Both the position numbers and the translations under genes were made by a program. Below, piece by piece: positions 1 to 10,742 of a DNA stretch of 64,000 nucleotides; the stretch's first letter is position 1; every line of letters starts with the position of its first letter. The notes below the pieces were generated by a model. The model had not been told where the DNA came from. It saw nothing but the letters and a program-made list of their open reading frames with translations, and did not search any database. Source of the DNA: Tritonibacter multivorans (lineage in GTDB: Bacteria > Pseudomonadota > Alphaproteobacteria > Rhodobacterales > Rhodobacteraceae); assembly GCF_001458415.1 (NCBI RefSeq), contig NZ_CYSD01000043.1:124001-188000 (forward strand). Direction: 5' to 3'.

Positions 1-2198
<2,198 letters not shown>

Positions 2199-2237
2199 TC
2201 ACGTTCCGCACAAGTGTTCTCAATTTTGTTCGCAAAT

Positions 2238-2252
2238 GTTCCTAAAAAGTTC
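2238..2252 (+). promoter_or_regulatory. Alphaproteobacterial LexA (SOS) box, GTTC-N7-GTTC
   Basis: GTTCCTAAAAAGTTC is an exact match to the GTTC-N7-GTTC direct repeat described as the LexA site of Rhodobacter-type alphaproteobacteria. Three more GTTC words lie just upstream, at 2203, 2216 and 2228, so five copies fall within 50 bases. The box is 78 bases before the start of a small membrane protein gene. Operator function is inferred from the pattern alone. Confidence 0.65.
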
Positions 2253-2329
2253 TTTACTCGAATCGGGGTAAATGAGAACAAATAGGCAACAAGCGGCACA
2301 GCCGCCCGACAGAGCAGAGGAGAGAGAGT

Positions 2330-2452
2330 ATGGTGGCCCAGATCAAATCGACCGTTCGCAATGCACAATCCACATTGCTGCAGGATATTGCCGGCGCTGC
2401 TGCGCTGGTGGTGATGCTTGTCGTGGCGCTGCATTTGCCGAGCCTTGTGTAA
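2330..2452 (+). CDS. Putative SOS-induced single-pass membrane microprotein (40 aa)
   Basis: ATG at 2330 opens a 40-codon frame ending at TAA 2450-2452, preceded by a purine-rich ribosome-binding site (GAGGAGAGAGAGT). The first 18 residues are polar and include VRNAQSTLLQD. Residues 20-39 form one hydrophobic stretch (AGAAALVVMLVVALHL), a likely single membrane helix. A LexA box sits upstream and a terminator-like hairpin downstream, giving a complete monocistronic unit. Caulobacter SidA, a 29-residue SOS-induced division inhibitor, has the same design, but I see no sequence identity that proves homology. Function is unknown; an SOS checkpoint role is inference. Confidence 0.6.
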   Translation: MVAQIKSTVRNAQSTLLQDIAGAAALVVMLVVALHLPSLV

Positions 2453-2665
2453 ACAAAGTCGACGGCACGGCGTCTTTGGCATGCCGATATGCCTGCGATG
2501 GCCCTTTGCGGCTGCTAATTGATTTTCTTCATTAGTTTCTTGGTTCTTCGCGTTTTCATGCCGGGCGCGCCCTGCCTATGTCCCAAAGGGATCTTCCGCC
2601 CGTGGATCCCGCATCAGTCATGCTGATGTTGGCGCGACCCGGGTCCCGCATGAAGTCGCTGCACT

Positions 2666-2704
2666 GCCGCCGCCATCTGCCCGGATGCGCGGCGGCTTTT
2701 TTTA
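2666..2704 (+). terminator. Rho-independent terminator after the SOS microprotein gene
   Basis: GCCGCC at 2666-2671 can pair with GGCGGC at 2691-2696 and is followed by a run of eight T. It ends plus-strand transcription and overlaps the stop codon of the convergent chemoreceptor gene. The 200 bases between the microprotein stop and this hairpin hold no convincing frame. Confidence 0.6.
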
Positions 2705-4126
2705 CTGGATCTTATAGGCCAGCCGCAGGCCACCCCAATGGCGTCCTTCCACTTTGATTGGGGCGGAAAGGTCTTTCATCAGGACAAATTCGCCGCCCCC
2801 CATATCGCGTCGGTAGACCTGCAACAGGAAGGCACCGGTGCTGCGCCCGGCCTTTAGGCCGACACGGTCATCAAAGATCCGCCGGTTGCGGCAATTGGCC
2901 ATGTTCCACACTGGATCAGCCGAGGGGGGGTGCGAAAATTTCTTGTTATGCGTCGGCAGATAGCCATTTGTGTCAACGGCGGCGCTGAACACCACGCGCG
3001 GGTCAAGATCGAGGGCTTTTTCCAAAATCTCTGGTAGCAGCCGATCCGTAAGCGGGGTGAATTTTGCCATGAGCTGCTGTGGATCGGTGCCGCCAATGGG
3101 TTTGTATTTGCGGTCGAACAGATCATCCCGGCTGATCGCGCCTTCCGCGACGGCCTGCGAAAATCTTTCGCTGATTTCCTGAGCAGAGGCGATTACATGG
3201 TCGATGAACTTCCCATCCGAAGAACGGCCCCCCAAAGCCACCGTGCCCTGAACCAGTTGCTCTGACACGCTGATCAGCTGCTCCACCCGTTCATGTGTCG
3301 CGTGGATGCCGGTGCTGGTCTCATCGACGGAGGCGCCAATGGCGCCGATGTCGGTTTGAAAGGCCTCAACCGTGCCCTGAACACTCTGCGCCTCGCTGCC
3401 GATTTCGGTATTGCGGCTGGCGACCTGCTGCATATGTGTTTCAATGTCAGCCAGTGCCCGATCCGTGTCCTGGGATTGCTCCAGAACGGTTTTGGCGGTT
3501 GCGGCGACTTCAAAGGACTGTGTTTGCAACCCTTCGATCCAATCGGCCAAAGTATTGATATTGCCGCTGATCTGTTCGGCTGCGGTCTGGGTGCGCAGGG
3601 CCAGTTCGTTGATGGCCTCTGCCACGACCGCAAAGCCACGCCCGGCCGCGCCGGCGCGGGCGGCTTCGATTTTGGCATTGATGGCGAGGATGTTCACTTG
3701 CGACGCGATAGAAGAAATCTGCGCATTGTCGGATCGCATGGCTGTGACCGCGTCGGTGACGGCCTCGGTCCGTCCGCTCAGGTCATTGACCCATTCCGCC
3801 ATTTCCGTGGTGCTTTGACTGCCGCTGCGCACCGATTGCGCAGAGTGTTCCACAGAGGTGATCATCTGCGTCACCGCGTCAGAAACCTCCGAGACGGTCT
3901 GCATCATGCGCCCGTTTGACTCGACCACTTTGGTGGCGCCCTGTTTCAATGCGTTAAGATTGGTTTTCTGCGTTTCGGCCTTGGTCTCAAGATCATCCAG
4001 AAACCCAGCGACATCCGCAATCTCGAAGCCAAGCTGGGAAGACAGCTTGGCAATGTCATTCAGGCCGTCTTCCTGTGCCAGGGTTTCGGCGGGCACAGTG
4101 TCGGAAAAGTCGTGACGGGCGTGCAT
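2702..4126 (-). CDS. Soluble methyl-accepting chemotaxis-like protein
   Basis: This 474-residue protein has no membrane segment. Residues 45-310 are a long helical region. At residues 144-178 it carries a chemoreceptor signalling tip, [20 protein letters not shown] then [12 protein letters not shown]. The usual NAAIEAARA reads NAKIEAARA and the following residues differ from the consensus. The C-terminal 120 residues contain [11 protein letters not shown] and a [13 protein letters not shown] stretch, resembling the small C-terminal sensory domain of cytosolic receptors. No che genes lie nearby, so the partner kinase is unknown. It could act in chemotaxis or in a related signalling complex. 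Confidence 0.85.
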   Translation of the reverse strand: MHARHDFSDTVPAETLAQEDGLNDIAKLSSQLGFEIADVAGFLDDLETKAETQKTNLNALKQGATKVVESNGRMMQTVSEVSDAVTQMITSVEHSAQSVRSGSQSTTEMAEWVNDLSGRTEAVTDAVTAMRSDNAQISSIASQVNILAINAKIEAARAGAAGRGFAVVAEAINELALRTQTAAEQISGNINTLADWIEGLQTQSFEVAATAKTVLEQSQDTDRALADIETHMQQVASRNTEIGSEAQSVQGTVEAFQTDIGAIGASVDETSTGIHATHERVEQLISVSEQLVQGTVALGGRSSDGKFIDHVIASAQEISERFSQAVAEGAISRDDLFDRKYKPIGGTDPQQLMAKFTPLTDRLLPEILEKALDLDPRVVFSAAVDTNGYLPTHNKKFSHPPSADPVWNMANCRNRRIFDDRVGLKAGRSTGAFLLQVYRRDMGGGEFVLMKDLSAPIKVEGRHWGGLRLAYKIQ

Positions 4127-4183
4127 TTGGGCTCCACTCTTTACTTCTACCCATCAGGGTGGAGCCTAAAGTTTTACATTCAA

Positions 4184-4636
4184 TTAAGCGCAATTTGCCT
4201 GTTTTGCGGTCTCAACGGCCTCAACCGTGGCGTCCAGCGCCAGCAGGATGGAGGCATGGCGATTGCGGAATTCCCGTGCGGGCGACAGCACTTCGAGCCC
4301 GTCAAAAGGGGCATCCGGGGTCGGGCCATCTGCGGTGAGCATGGCTTTCAGCTGGTCGCGGGCCGTGGACAGTTCTTCCAGTGATCGGCCAATAACTGCA
4401 CCGCCCACAACCGACGCCGCCGCCTGACCCAGCGCGCAGGCCTTCACGTCCTGCCCAAACTGCGCCACGCGCCCGTCGTCCAGAACCACATCCACCGTCA
4501 CTGTTGACCCGCACAGGGGCGACCGGCGTTTTACTGTGGCATCCGGGCTGTCCAGCCGCGCCTGATGGGGGATGTCCGCAGCGAGCCCCAGAATTTTTGT
4601 CGAATAGAGCTTGATCAGGTCGGTTTCGCCAGACAT
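4184..4636 (-). CDS. Iron-sulfur cluster scaffold-like protein (IscU/SufU/NifU N-terminal family)
   Basis: The 150-residue protein has the IscU/SufU fold signatures: SPLCGSTV with Cys42 and VKACALGQAAAS with Cys67. These two cysteines match the first two cluster ligands of the family. At the expected third-cysteine site the sequence reads RNRHASIL, with His127 instead of Cys, and a cysteine appears only at residue 149. Cluster assembly by the standard three-cysteine site is therefore doubtful. The ATG at 4636 (MSGETDL) is chosen because homologous sequence begins there. It is divergent from hisI, with 78 bases between the starts. Confidence 0.8.
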   Translation of the reverse strand: MSGETDLIKLYSTKILGLAADIPHQARLDSPDATVKRRSPLCGSTVTVDVVLDDGRVAQFGQDVKACALGQAAASVVGGAVIGRSLEELSTARDQLKAMLTADGPTPDAPFDGLEVLSPAREFRNRHASILLALDATVEAVETAKQANCA

Positions 4637-4714
4637 ATCCGGTCCCTCAGGGTTTTTCTTTCTTGCCGTTCCCCTTACATAGGGCGCGAGATGAAAGAGC
4701 AAAAGGTCTTTGCT

Positions 4715-5086
4715 ATGGAAAACGCCACGAAATTCGATGTGTCCTCGTTGAAGTATAACGAAGCAGGATTGGTGCCTTGCATCGCGCAGGATCACAAAAG
4801 CGGCGAGATCCTGATGATGGCCTGGATGAATGCCGAAAGCATCGAAAAGACTCTGGAAACAGGCGAGGTCACCTATTGGTCGCGGTCTCGTCAGGCGTTT
4901 TGGGTCAAGGGCAAGACCTCGGGCCACGTGCAGCACCTTGTGGATTTCCGCGTCGATTGCGACCGCGACGCGCTGCTGGCGCTGGTCACGCAAAAGGGCC
5001 CTGCCTGCCACACCAACCGCCGCAGCTGTTTCTACACGGCCGTGCGCGCCGGTGATGAGGTCGAGCTGATGAAGCCGATGGTCTGA
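4715..5086 (+). CDS. hisI: Phosphoribosyl-AMP cyclohydrolase (HisI)
   Basis: This 123-residue enzyme opens the adenine ring of phosphoribosyl-AMP in histidine synthesis. The signatures are complete: ILMMAWMN, TYWSRSRQAFWVKG, the acidic metal site DCDRD, and the zinc cysteines in GPACHTNRRSC. The start at 4715 (MENATKF) has AAAGG eight bases upstream. An ATG at 4691 would add eight residues but has a poorer ribosome-binding site. It converges on gluQRS, whose stop begins at the next base. No other his genes are in the window. Confidence 0.95.
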   Translation: MENATKFDVSSLKYNEAGLVPCIAQDHKSGEILMMAWMNAESIEKTLETGEVTYWSRSRQAFWVKGKTSGHVQHLVDFRVDCDRDALLALVTQKGPACHTNRRSCFYTAVRAGDEVELMKPMV

Positions 5087-5935
5087 TCAGGTTAGACCGA
5101 CCATTTCACGAATGTCTTTGGGGCTTGCGCCGTCGTCGCGGAATTTGGCAATGGCGCGGGCGTCGTCACGTTTGGCCAGCCGTTTGCCTGCCTCGTCCCG
5201 GATCAGCGGATGGTGATGGTAGACGGGTGTCGGCAGCGCCAGCAATTTTTGCAGCAGCACATGAACTTGCGTGGCCTCAAACAGATCCGCGCCGCGGGTG
5301 ACGTGGGTGATCCCTTGGTCGGCATCATCGACCACGACGCTCAGATGGTACGAGCTGCCCATATTGCGGCGCACCAGAATAATGTCGCCGACCTCGGTCA
5401 AAAGTTGCTCAGCTGAAATTTCATAACGACCTGCAAGCCCTTCACCTTCCTCGGTAAAGTTTACTTTTCCCACCTGCGTGAGGGCCTTCTCGAGGTTGAG
5501 GCGGATAACATCGTTTGCCCCCGGTTCTTCGCCTTTGCGTCCCCGACAGGTGCCGGGATAGATCCGCCCATCGGGGCCAAACTGCGGCACGCCTTCCTGC
5601 GGTGCGCCAGCGGCGGCCTCAATATCCGCGCGATTGCAGCGGCAAGGGTAGGTCAGCCCCATCTCGGTCAGCTGAGCCAGCGCTGATCTGTATCGCGACA
5701 GCCGGTCTGATTGCCGCATCACGGGCGTCGGCCAGCTCAGCCCCAGCCACGCCAGATCCTCGTAAATCTGCGCTTCCCACTCTGGGCGGGCACGCGACTG
5801 GTCAATGTCCTCGATCCGCAGCAGAAACTGGCCGCCGGCACGTGCGGCAAGGCTCTGTGCCAGCAATGCAGAATAGGCGTGCCCCAAATGCAGGGGACCG
5901 GTCGGTGAAGGGGCAAATCTGGTGGTGAATGTCAC
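5087..5935 (-). CDS. gluQ: Glutamyl-Q tRNA(Asp) synthetase (GluQRS)
   Basis: The 282-residue protein is a truncated glutamyl-tRNA synthetase paralogue without an anticodon-binding domain, as expected for GluQRS. This enzyme attaches glutamate to queuosine-34 of tRNA-Asp. It shows FAPSPTGPLHLGHA at residues 7-20, a zinc site formed by Cys98, Cys100, Tyr126 and Cys130, and a KMSKS-type loop reading LAKRDD near residue 260. Its start overlaps the stop of the upstream methyltransferase by four bases, so the pair is one transcription unit. Confidence 0.95.
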   Translation of the reverse strand: MTFTTRFAPSPTGPLHLGHAYSALLAQSLAARAGGQFLLRIEDIDQSRARPEWEAQIYEDLAWLGLSWPTPVMRQSDRLSRYRSALAQLTEMGLTYPCRCNRADIEAAAGAPQEGVPQFGPDGRIYPGTCRGRKGEEPGANDVIRLNLEKALTQVGKVNFTEEGEGLAGRYEISAEQLLTEVGDIILVRRNMGSSYHLSVVVDDADQGITHVTRGADLFEATQVHVLLQKLLALPTPVYHHHPLIRDEAGKRLAKRDDARAIAKFRDDGASPKDIREMVGLT

Positions 5936-6540
5936 GCTTTTTCAATCACATAGACTTCGGATTTCAGGTCCGCACCGGGCAGGTGCGCGCCATAGTCCTT
6001 AAATAGCAACCGCGCCGCCCCACAATCAAGCCACTCATTGATGGCTTGGGTATAGGCCGGGTCTGCAAGCGCATGATCATTCAGGGAAAAAGCAAACAGC
6101 CCACCGCGCGGAAGGGCTTTCATAATCGTCGAAAAGGTTTCCGGCGGCGCGGCCCCGGTGCTGAGCACGCCGCAGCCGACAATGACCGGATAGGCGCCAT
6201 CGGTCAGCGGCTTGTTGATGTTCAGCGGCGTGAGCGTGCGATAGGCCTCTTTGGCCTTGGCCTGGGCCAGCATCTCGGGCGAGGGATCCGTGCCATCCAC
6301 GGTCTCAAATCCCACCGCGCGCAGCGCCAGACCGCTCAGCCCGGTGCCGCAGCCAAAATCCAGAATGTCCAGAAAAGGATCAGGGTATTGCGCCCAAAGC
6401 GCCGCTGCAATGCGGCCGGGCGTGGCATAGCCATTGTCGCCCACTTCGGCATCATAGCTTTCGGCCCAGGCGTTATAATGCGCCAGAAGATCCTCGGGCG
6501 TGGTCAGCCCATAGGTCTTGTTCAGGAATTTTTTGGTCAT
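5932..6540 (-). CDS. Class I SAM-dependent methyltransferase
   Basis: The 202-residue protein has a Rossmann methyltransferase core with motif I LDFGCGTGLSG at residues 60-70 and an acidic motif II region DGTDPSPEML. It resembles the small Methyltransf_11/25 (WBSCR27-like) enzymes; the substrate cannot be read from sequence. It lies upstream of gluQRS with an ATGA overlap. Coupling to a tRNA enzyme, with trmFO next upstream, makes a tRNA-related role conceivable, but this is only context. Confidence 0.8.
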   Translation of the reverse strand: MTKKFLNKTYGLTTPEDLLAHYNAWAESYDAEVGDNGYATPGRIAAALWAQYPDPFLDILDFGCGTGLSGLALRAVGFETVDGTDPSPEMLAQAKAKEAYRTLTPLNINKPLTDGAYPVIVGCGVLSTGAAPPETFSTIMKALPRGGLFAFSLNDHALADPAYTQAINEWLDCGAARLLFKDYGAHLPGADLKSEVYVIEKA

Positions 6541-6572
6541 GGCCCAAGCCTAGCGGGCCATGACCGGATGCG

Positions 6573-7916
6573 TCAATTAAAGTGCGCGAGCCAGGCCGAC
6601 CACTCGGCTTTTGCGCGGTCGGTATAGGCTTTGTAGCGGTCCTTGCGGCCGCGGCGTCCCCCCTTGAGGCCATCCACCGGGCGGAACAGGCCAAAGTTCA
6701 CATTCATCGGCTGGAAGGTTTTCGCCTCCGCACCGCCGGTGATGTGGTGGATCAGGGCGCCCATGGCGCTGTCTTGCGGCACGTCGGGGATCTCTTTGCC
6801 CAGCATCTCAGCCGCCGCCATCCGGCCGGCCAGCAGCCCCATCGCGGCACTTTCCACATATCCCTCAACACCCGTCACTTGCCCGGCAAACCGAATATGC
6901 GGTTTCGACTTCAGGCGCATTTGATTGTCCAGAAGTGTGGGGGAGTTCAGGAAGGTGTTGCGGTGAATGCCGCCAAGGCGGGCAAATTGGGCATTTTCAA
7001 GGCCGGGGATCATCCGGAAAACCTCGGTTTGGGCGCCGTATTTCATCTTGGTCTGGAAACCTACGATATTGAACAGCGTTCCCAGCGCATTGTCGCGGCG
7101 CAGCTGCACCACGGCCCAGGCTTTTTCGTCAAGTTTATGCGGATTGGTCAGGCCCACGGGTTTCATCGGGCCATGGCGCAGGGTTTCACGACCACGTTCT
7201 GCCATCACCTCGATCGGAAGGCAGCCGTCAAAGTAACCTGCGGTTTCGCCTTCGTGGAACTCGGTCTTATCCGCGGCCAGAAGCGCGTCGATGAAAGCCT
7301 CGTATTGGTCCTTGGTCATCGGACAGTTGAGGTAAGCGGTGCGCTCTTCCTCGGTTTCGCCCTTGTCATAGCGCGACTGCATCCACGCCTGCGACATGTC
7401 GATGCTGTCGGCATAGACGATGGGGGCGATGGCATCAAAAAACGCCAGACGCTCTGCGCCGGTTTCCGCCTGAATGGCTTCCCCCAGCGCCGGAGAGGTC
7501 AGCGGGCCGGTGGCAAAGATCCAGTGGCCATCCTCGGGCAGGTCAGTGATTTCTTCATAAGAAACAGTGACATTGGGCAAGGATTTCAACTTCGCGGTCA
7601 CAGTTTCCGCAAACGGGTCCCGGTCCACAGCCAGCGCGCCACCTGCGGGCAGGCGGTGTTCTGCAGCGGTGTTCATAATAATGCCATCTGCGGCGCGCAT
7701 TTCCCAATGCAACAGGCCAACAGCGTTCTGTTCGTCATCATCCGAGCGGAAGGAGTTCGAGCACACCATCTCGGCCAGATTGCCGGTCTGGTGGGCAAAG
7801 GTTTCCACCTTGGGGCGCATTTCGTGGATCACCACATCAACACCCATTTTGGCCGCCTGCCAGGCGGCCTCCGCACCGGCCATGCCGCCGCCAACAATAT
7901 GAAGCTTTTTATCCAT
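6573..7916 (-). CDS. trmFO: Methylenetetrahydrofolate-tRNA-(uracil-5-)-methyltransferase TrmFO
   Basis: The 447-residue flavoprotein makes ribothymidine-54 in tRNA using methylene-tetrahydrofolate. It starts [20 protein letters not shown], an FAD-binding GxGxxG loop at the usual place, followed by [11 protein letters not shown], a TrmFO hallmark with the reactive cysteine region. The C-terminal part has [12 protein letters not shown] and [18 protein letters not shown]. An in-frame ATG at 7943 would add nine residues; the start at 7916 fits the family better, although neither has a strong ribosome-binding site. Confidence 0.95.
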   Translation of the reverse strand: MDKKLHIVGGGMAGAEAAWQAAKMGVDVVIHEMRPKVETFAHQTGNLAEMVCSNSFRSDDDEQNAVGLLHWEMRAADGIIMNTAAEHRLPAGGALAVDRDPFAETVTAKLKSLPNVTVSYEEITDLPEDGHWIFATGPLTSPALGEAIQAETGAERLAFFDAIAPIVYADSIDMSQAWMQSRYDKGETEEERTAYLNCPMTKDQYEAFIDALLAADKTEFHEGETAGYFDGCLPIEVMAERGRETLRHGPMKPVGLTNPHKLDEKAWAVVQLRRDNALGTLFNIVGFQTKMKYGAQTEVFRMIPGLENAQFARLGGIHRNTFLNSPTLLDNQMRLKSKPHIRFAGQVTGVEGYVESAAMGLLAGRMAAAEMLGKEIPDVPQDSAMGALIHHITGGAEAKTFQPMNVNFGLFRPVDGLKGGRRGRKDRYKAYTDRAKAEWSAWLAHFN

Positions 7917-8302
7917 GCGCTGCACATAGGGCAGGGCGCGCATGCGCGCAACATTTCACAGGCCGATTAAGGGGGATTGAGGGGATATTTTCGGGCCGCA
8001 GCGTCAAGGATTGTCAGAACCGGTGAGAGAGATCCGGTAGGAGGGACGATCCGACTGCCGCAGCCCGTAAATGTGGCCGCCGTATGGCGTGCCCCACTTT
8101 TGCCATGGTCTTGCCCATATTCATAGCCTCAATATGGAAACAATAAATCGCGAGTGGTAAACAAAGCCTGAATTTTCCTAAAATTCTCAGGGTTTTTTTA
8201 CGGATCCTCCTGTTTAAGCCATCGCAAAAGCCGCGACGTCCTCGTTGCCACCCCGTCTCTAACTTGGGCAAACTGGTCAAAATTGCGCAGGAGGGGCCGT
8301 AA
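7917..8302. other. 386-base intergenic region with no supported gene
   Basis: It separates the divergent trmFO and thioesterase genes and should hold both promoters. Stops are frequent. One 88-codon open frame on the minus strand (8014-8280) has no family signature and no good ribosome-binding site. An AT-rich stretch around 8140-8200 is the likeliest promoter area. I see no strong hairpin. Confidence 0.5.
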
Positions 8303-8725
8303 ATGGAACTGAAGCTAACGGGTGCAGATTTAACGACCTACCTGGCCGAGGTCTTTCCACAGATCGACGGTCAATTCGTTATTGAGTCGCTTGATCCTGG
8401 GGGTGTTCGGATGCGGATGCGGGTGCAAGAGCAGCATTTGCGTCCCGGCGGAACGGTGTCGGGGCCGTCGATGTTCGGGCTCGCTGATGTGACTGTCTAT
8501 GCCCTGGTGCTGGGGCATCTGGGGCGCGAGGCGCTGGCGGTGACCACCAATGCAAGCTTTGACTTCATGCGCAAGCCGGAGGGCGGGCGTGATCTGATCG
8601 CAGAGGGGCGCCTGCTTAAACTTGGGCGCAGCCTGGCGGTGGGTGATGTGCTGATCTATTCTGAAGGCGGCGCGGCGCCGGTTGCGCGCTCAACCATGAC
8701 CTATTCGATCCCGCCGAAACGGTGA
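8303..8725 (+). CDS. PaaI-type hotdog-fold thioesterase
   Basis: The 140-residue protein fits the PaaI/4HBT hotdog family, which hydrolyses acyl-CoA thioesters. Visible signatures are LRPGGTVSGPSMFGLAD, the catalytic-helix region with Asp in the position used by PaaI-like enzymes, and NASFDFMRKP followed by DLIAEGRLLKLGRSLAVGDV. A strong GGAGG lies nine to ten bases before the ATG. It is monocistronic. Its substrate is not predictable. Confidence 0.85.
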   Translation: MELKLTGADLTTYLAEVFPQIDGQFVIESLDPGGVRMRMRVQEQHLRPGGTVSGPSMFGLADVTVYALVLGHLGREALAVTTNASFDFMRKPEGGRDLIAEGRLLKLGRSLAVGDVLIYSEGGAAPVARSTMTYSIPPKR

Positions 8726-8749
8726 TCTTGGTCTGAACAGTGGCGCTGA

Positions 8750-8775
8750 AAAAGGGCCGGGTGCAGGACCCGGCC
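8750..8775 (-). terminator. Terminator of the DUF1127 gene
   Basis: GGCCGGGT (8755-8762) and ACCCGGCC (8768-8775) form a perfect 8-bp stem. Read on the minus strand the stem is followed by five T (8750-8754, AAAAAGG on plus), so it terminates the minus-strand gene. On the plus strand there is no T run. Confidence 0.75.
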
Positions 8776-8803
8776 ATAAAGTTGGTTCTGGAAACCGGGG
8801 ATA

Positions 8804-9037
8804 TCAGGGTTTCCAGAACGGAAGAGAGGCTTCGATGTGGGCTTCCTTGGCGGTCACCCCGATGTCCCGGAGCTGTTCCGGGCTGAGCTCTGCAAGCGCG
8901 CGGCGCGACCGTTTTCGCGCGGACCATTTCGTCACCAGTACCGCAACGCTGATCGCCATCTGTGCGGCAACCGGCAGAACCGGCTGGCTGGTCAGATAGG
9001 TCAGGTTCGAAGGCGGGGTACGGAGTACATTGGTCAT
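8804..9037 (-). CDS. DUF1127 domain-containing small protein
   Basis: The 77-residue protein has a hydrophobic or variable N-terminal half. Its C-terminal DUF1127 segment has WSARKRSRRALAELSPEQL followed by RDIGVT. DUF1127 proteins are small Arg-rich regulators of alphaproteobacteria; some affect phosphate, carbon or RNA metabolism through RNA binding. It is divergent from the MocR gene, with the palindromic MocR sites between them, which suggests it is a target. A GTG at 9049 is an alternative start adding four residues. Confidence 0.85.
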   Translation of the reverse strand: MTNVLRTPPSNLTYLTSQPVLPVAAQMAISVAVLVTKWSARKRSRRALAELSPEQLRDIGVTAKEAHIEASLPFWKP

Positions 9038-9097
9038 GGTCTTGCTCACTTAATGTCTAAGGTCTGAGAAATCTCTGTGCATGTTGCTTTGTGTGTT

Positions 9098-9130
9098 TTG
9101 TATTGATACAATGCGGTTGCATTGATGCAA
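9098..9130. promoter_or_regulatory. Two tandem palindromic operators between DUF1127 and mocR genes
   Basis: TTGTATTGATACAA (9098-9111) and TTGCATTGATGCAA (9117-9130) are two near-perfect palindromes of the same pattern, TTGYAT-TG-ATRCAA, with centres 19 bases apart. This places them on nearly the same helix face. Paired repeats of this kind suit binding by a dimeric GntR/MocR protein. A looser third copy, ATTGTA-ATGGG-TACAAT at 9169-9185, covers the mocR start codon. Binding is inferred. Confidence 0.6.
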
Positions 9131-9174
9131 TTCATGTACTAATTTTGTTACGATCTGTCTAACTGGGGATTGTA

Positions 9175-10578
9175 ATGGGTACAATTTGGACCAGCACATT
9201 GGCCGAAAAACCGGGGCCAAAGTACCGCCGTGTGGCGGATACAATACGTTCGGCGGTGGAAAATGGTACATTGCAGATCGGCGCAAAACTGCCGCCGGTT
9301 CGGGAACTGGCCTACCAGCTCAAGATCACACCGGGCACCGTGGCGCGGGCCTATACCATTCTGACAGATGAAGGCGTGCTGATGGCCGAAGTCGGCCGCG
9401 GCACCTTTGTGGCAGAGCGCGAAACCGCCGTGCAGGACGACGTTTGGTCCCGTCAGTTGCATTTGCTAGAGGCCGCAAACCCCGACCATGTCAGCCTTTT
9501 TTCCCCCAGGCTGGTGGATGTGGGGCAGGTGGGGCTGATCCGGGAAATCCTGCGGAAGACTGCGGATATGGATCGGCTGTCATTGCTCAACTACCCGACC
9601 CGCGACGCCTATGCGCCGGTGCGCGAGGCCATCGTCGACTGGTTGGCGGACTTGCCACTGGGGCCGTTGACGCAGGAAGATATTGTTATGACACATGGCG
9701 GTCAGAACGGGATCATGACCGTCCTGCAGGCCATTCTGCGCGAGGCGCATCCGGTTATTCTGGTCGAAGACCTGTCCTACGCGGGCTTCCGCCGCGCCGC
9801 TGAGATGCTGCGGGCCAAGGTTCAGGGCGTGGGGATGGATACACATGGGATTGTACCCGCCGCGCTTGAGGAGGCGATCCGCAAGTCCGGCGCCACAGTT
9901 CTTTGTACCAGTCCGGAAGTGCACAATCCGACCGGCACCTATACGCCACTGGAACGCCGTCAGGAGATCCTCGAGGTCTGCCGCAAGTATAATGTGCAGA
10001 TCGTCGAGGACGATTGTTACCGCATGGGCGTGGCCCGGGCCCCCAGCTATCGCGCATTGGCGCCGGATATTGGCTGGCATGTGACCTCGATCTCGAAATC
10101 TCTGACGCCGTCGCTGCGGGTGGGCTTTGCTGTGGCCCCCAAAGGCAAATCTGCAGATCTGCGCCGGGCGGCGGAATATGGCTATTTCGGCCTGGCGCAA
10201 CCGCTGGCCGAGGTCACCCGCCTGTTGCTGTCGGACCCGCGTGCCCGTCAGATGGTGGTCGAGGTGCGCGAAGAAATGGCCAAATACGTGCGCGTCGCGG
10301 TGAATGCTCTGGGCGGTTACGAGCTGACCTGGGATGATCAGGTGCCGTTTCTGTGGCTGCGGCTGCCGTCGGGCTGGCGCGCCGCCGCCTTTACCCGCGC
10401 CGCCGAAGCCCAAGGGGTGCAGCTGCGGTCGGCCGATGAATTTGCCCTGCGCGATGGTCGTGCGCCCAATGCCGTGCGGATTGCCGTCAACGGTCACGTC
10501 ACACTAGAGCGGTTCGAGACCGCAATGCTGCGTCTGCGCAGCCTTTTGGCCAATCCGCCAGAACAAATCAGCGTTTGA
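9175..10578 (+). CDS. MocR-type (GntR plus aminotransferase) transcription regulator
   Basis: The 467-residue protein joins a GntR winged helix (residues 15-80, with LPPVRELAYQLKITPGTVAR) to a fold-type I aminotransferase domain (about 95-467). The PLP lysine is Lys308 in SISKSLTPSLRVGF and the PLP-contacting Asp lies in EDDCYRMG. MocR proteins sense PLP or an amino compound; PdxR controls vitamin B6 synthesis and GabR controls GABA use. The ligand here is unknown. Palindromes in the divergent upstream region, including one over the start codon, suggest autoregulation and control of the DUF1127 gene. Confidence 0.92.
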   Translation: MGTIWTSTLAEKPGPKYRRVADTIRSAVENGTLQIGAKLPPVRELAYQLKITPGTVARAYTILTDEGVLMAEVGRGTFVAERETAVQDDVWSRQLHLLEAANPDHVSLFSPRLVDVGQVGLIREILRKTADMDRLSLLNYPTRDAYAPVREAIVDWLADLPLGPLTQEDIVMTHGGQNGIMTVLQAILREAHPVILVEDLSYAGFRRAAEMLRAKVQGVGMDTHGIVPAALEEAIRKSGATVLCTSPEVHNPTGTYTPLERRQEILEVCRKYNVQIVEDDCYRMGVARAPSYRALAPDIGWHVTSISKSLTPSLRVGFAVAPKGKSADLRRAAEYGYFGLAQPLAEVTRLLLSDPRARQMVVEVREEMAKYVRVAVNALGGYELTWDDQVPFLWLRLPSGWRAAAFTRAAEAQGVQLRSADEFALRDGRAPNAVRIAVNGHVTLERFETAMLRLRSLLANPPEQISV

Positions 10579-10645
10579 TGTGGGGTAAAATAATACCTAT
10601 TTTATAAACCGGTGAAAACAAACGATTATTTATGTTTTCCACGTG

Positions 10646-10674
10646 TTGACCTTACCCGCGTCCGGCTTTAGACA
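10646..10674 (+). promoter_or_regulatory. Candidate rplM-rpsI promoter
   Basis: TTGACC (10646-10651) and TAGACA (10669-10674) are separated by 17 bases, a good housekeeping sigma-70 arrangement. It lies about 70 bases upstream of the rplM start, leaving a leader of some 60 bases in which an L13-binding site could sit. No leader structure was identified. Confidence 0.55.
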
Positions 10675-10742
10675 CCCTCCATCGAATTCGGACAGGGCGC
10701 CTTTGGTGACTCGGTCCATCACCCAAACAGGATTGACCTGAC

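Noticed and set aside
8014-8280. 88-codon minus-strand frame between trmFO and the thioesterase gene
   Set aside because: No ribosome-binding site, no motif, Arg/His-rich composition; probably chance.
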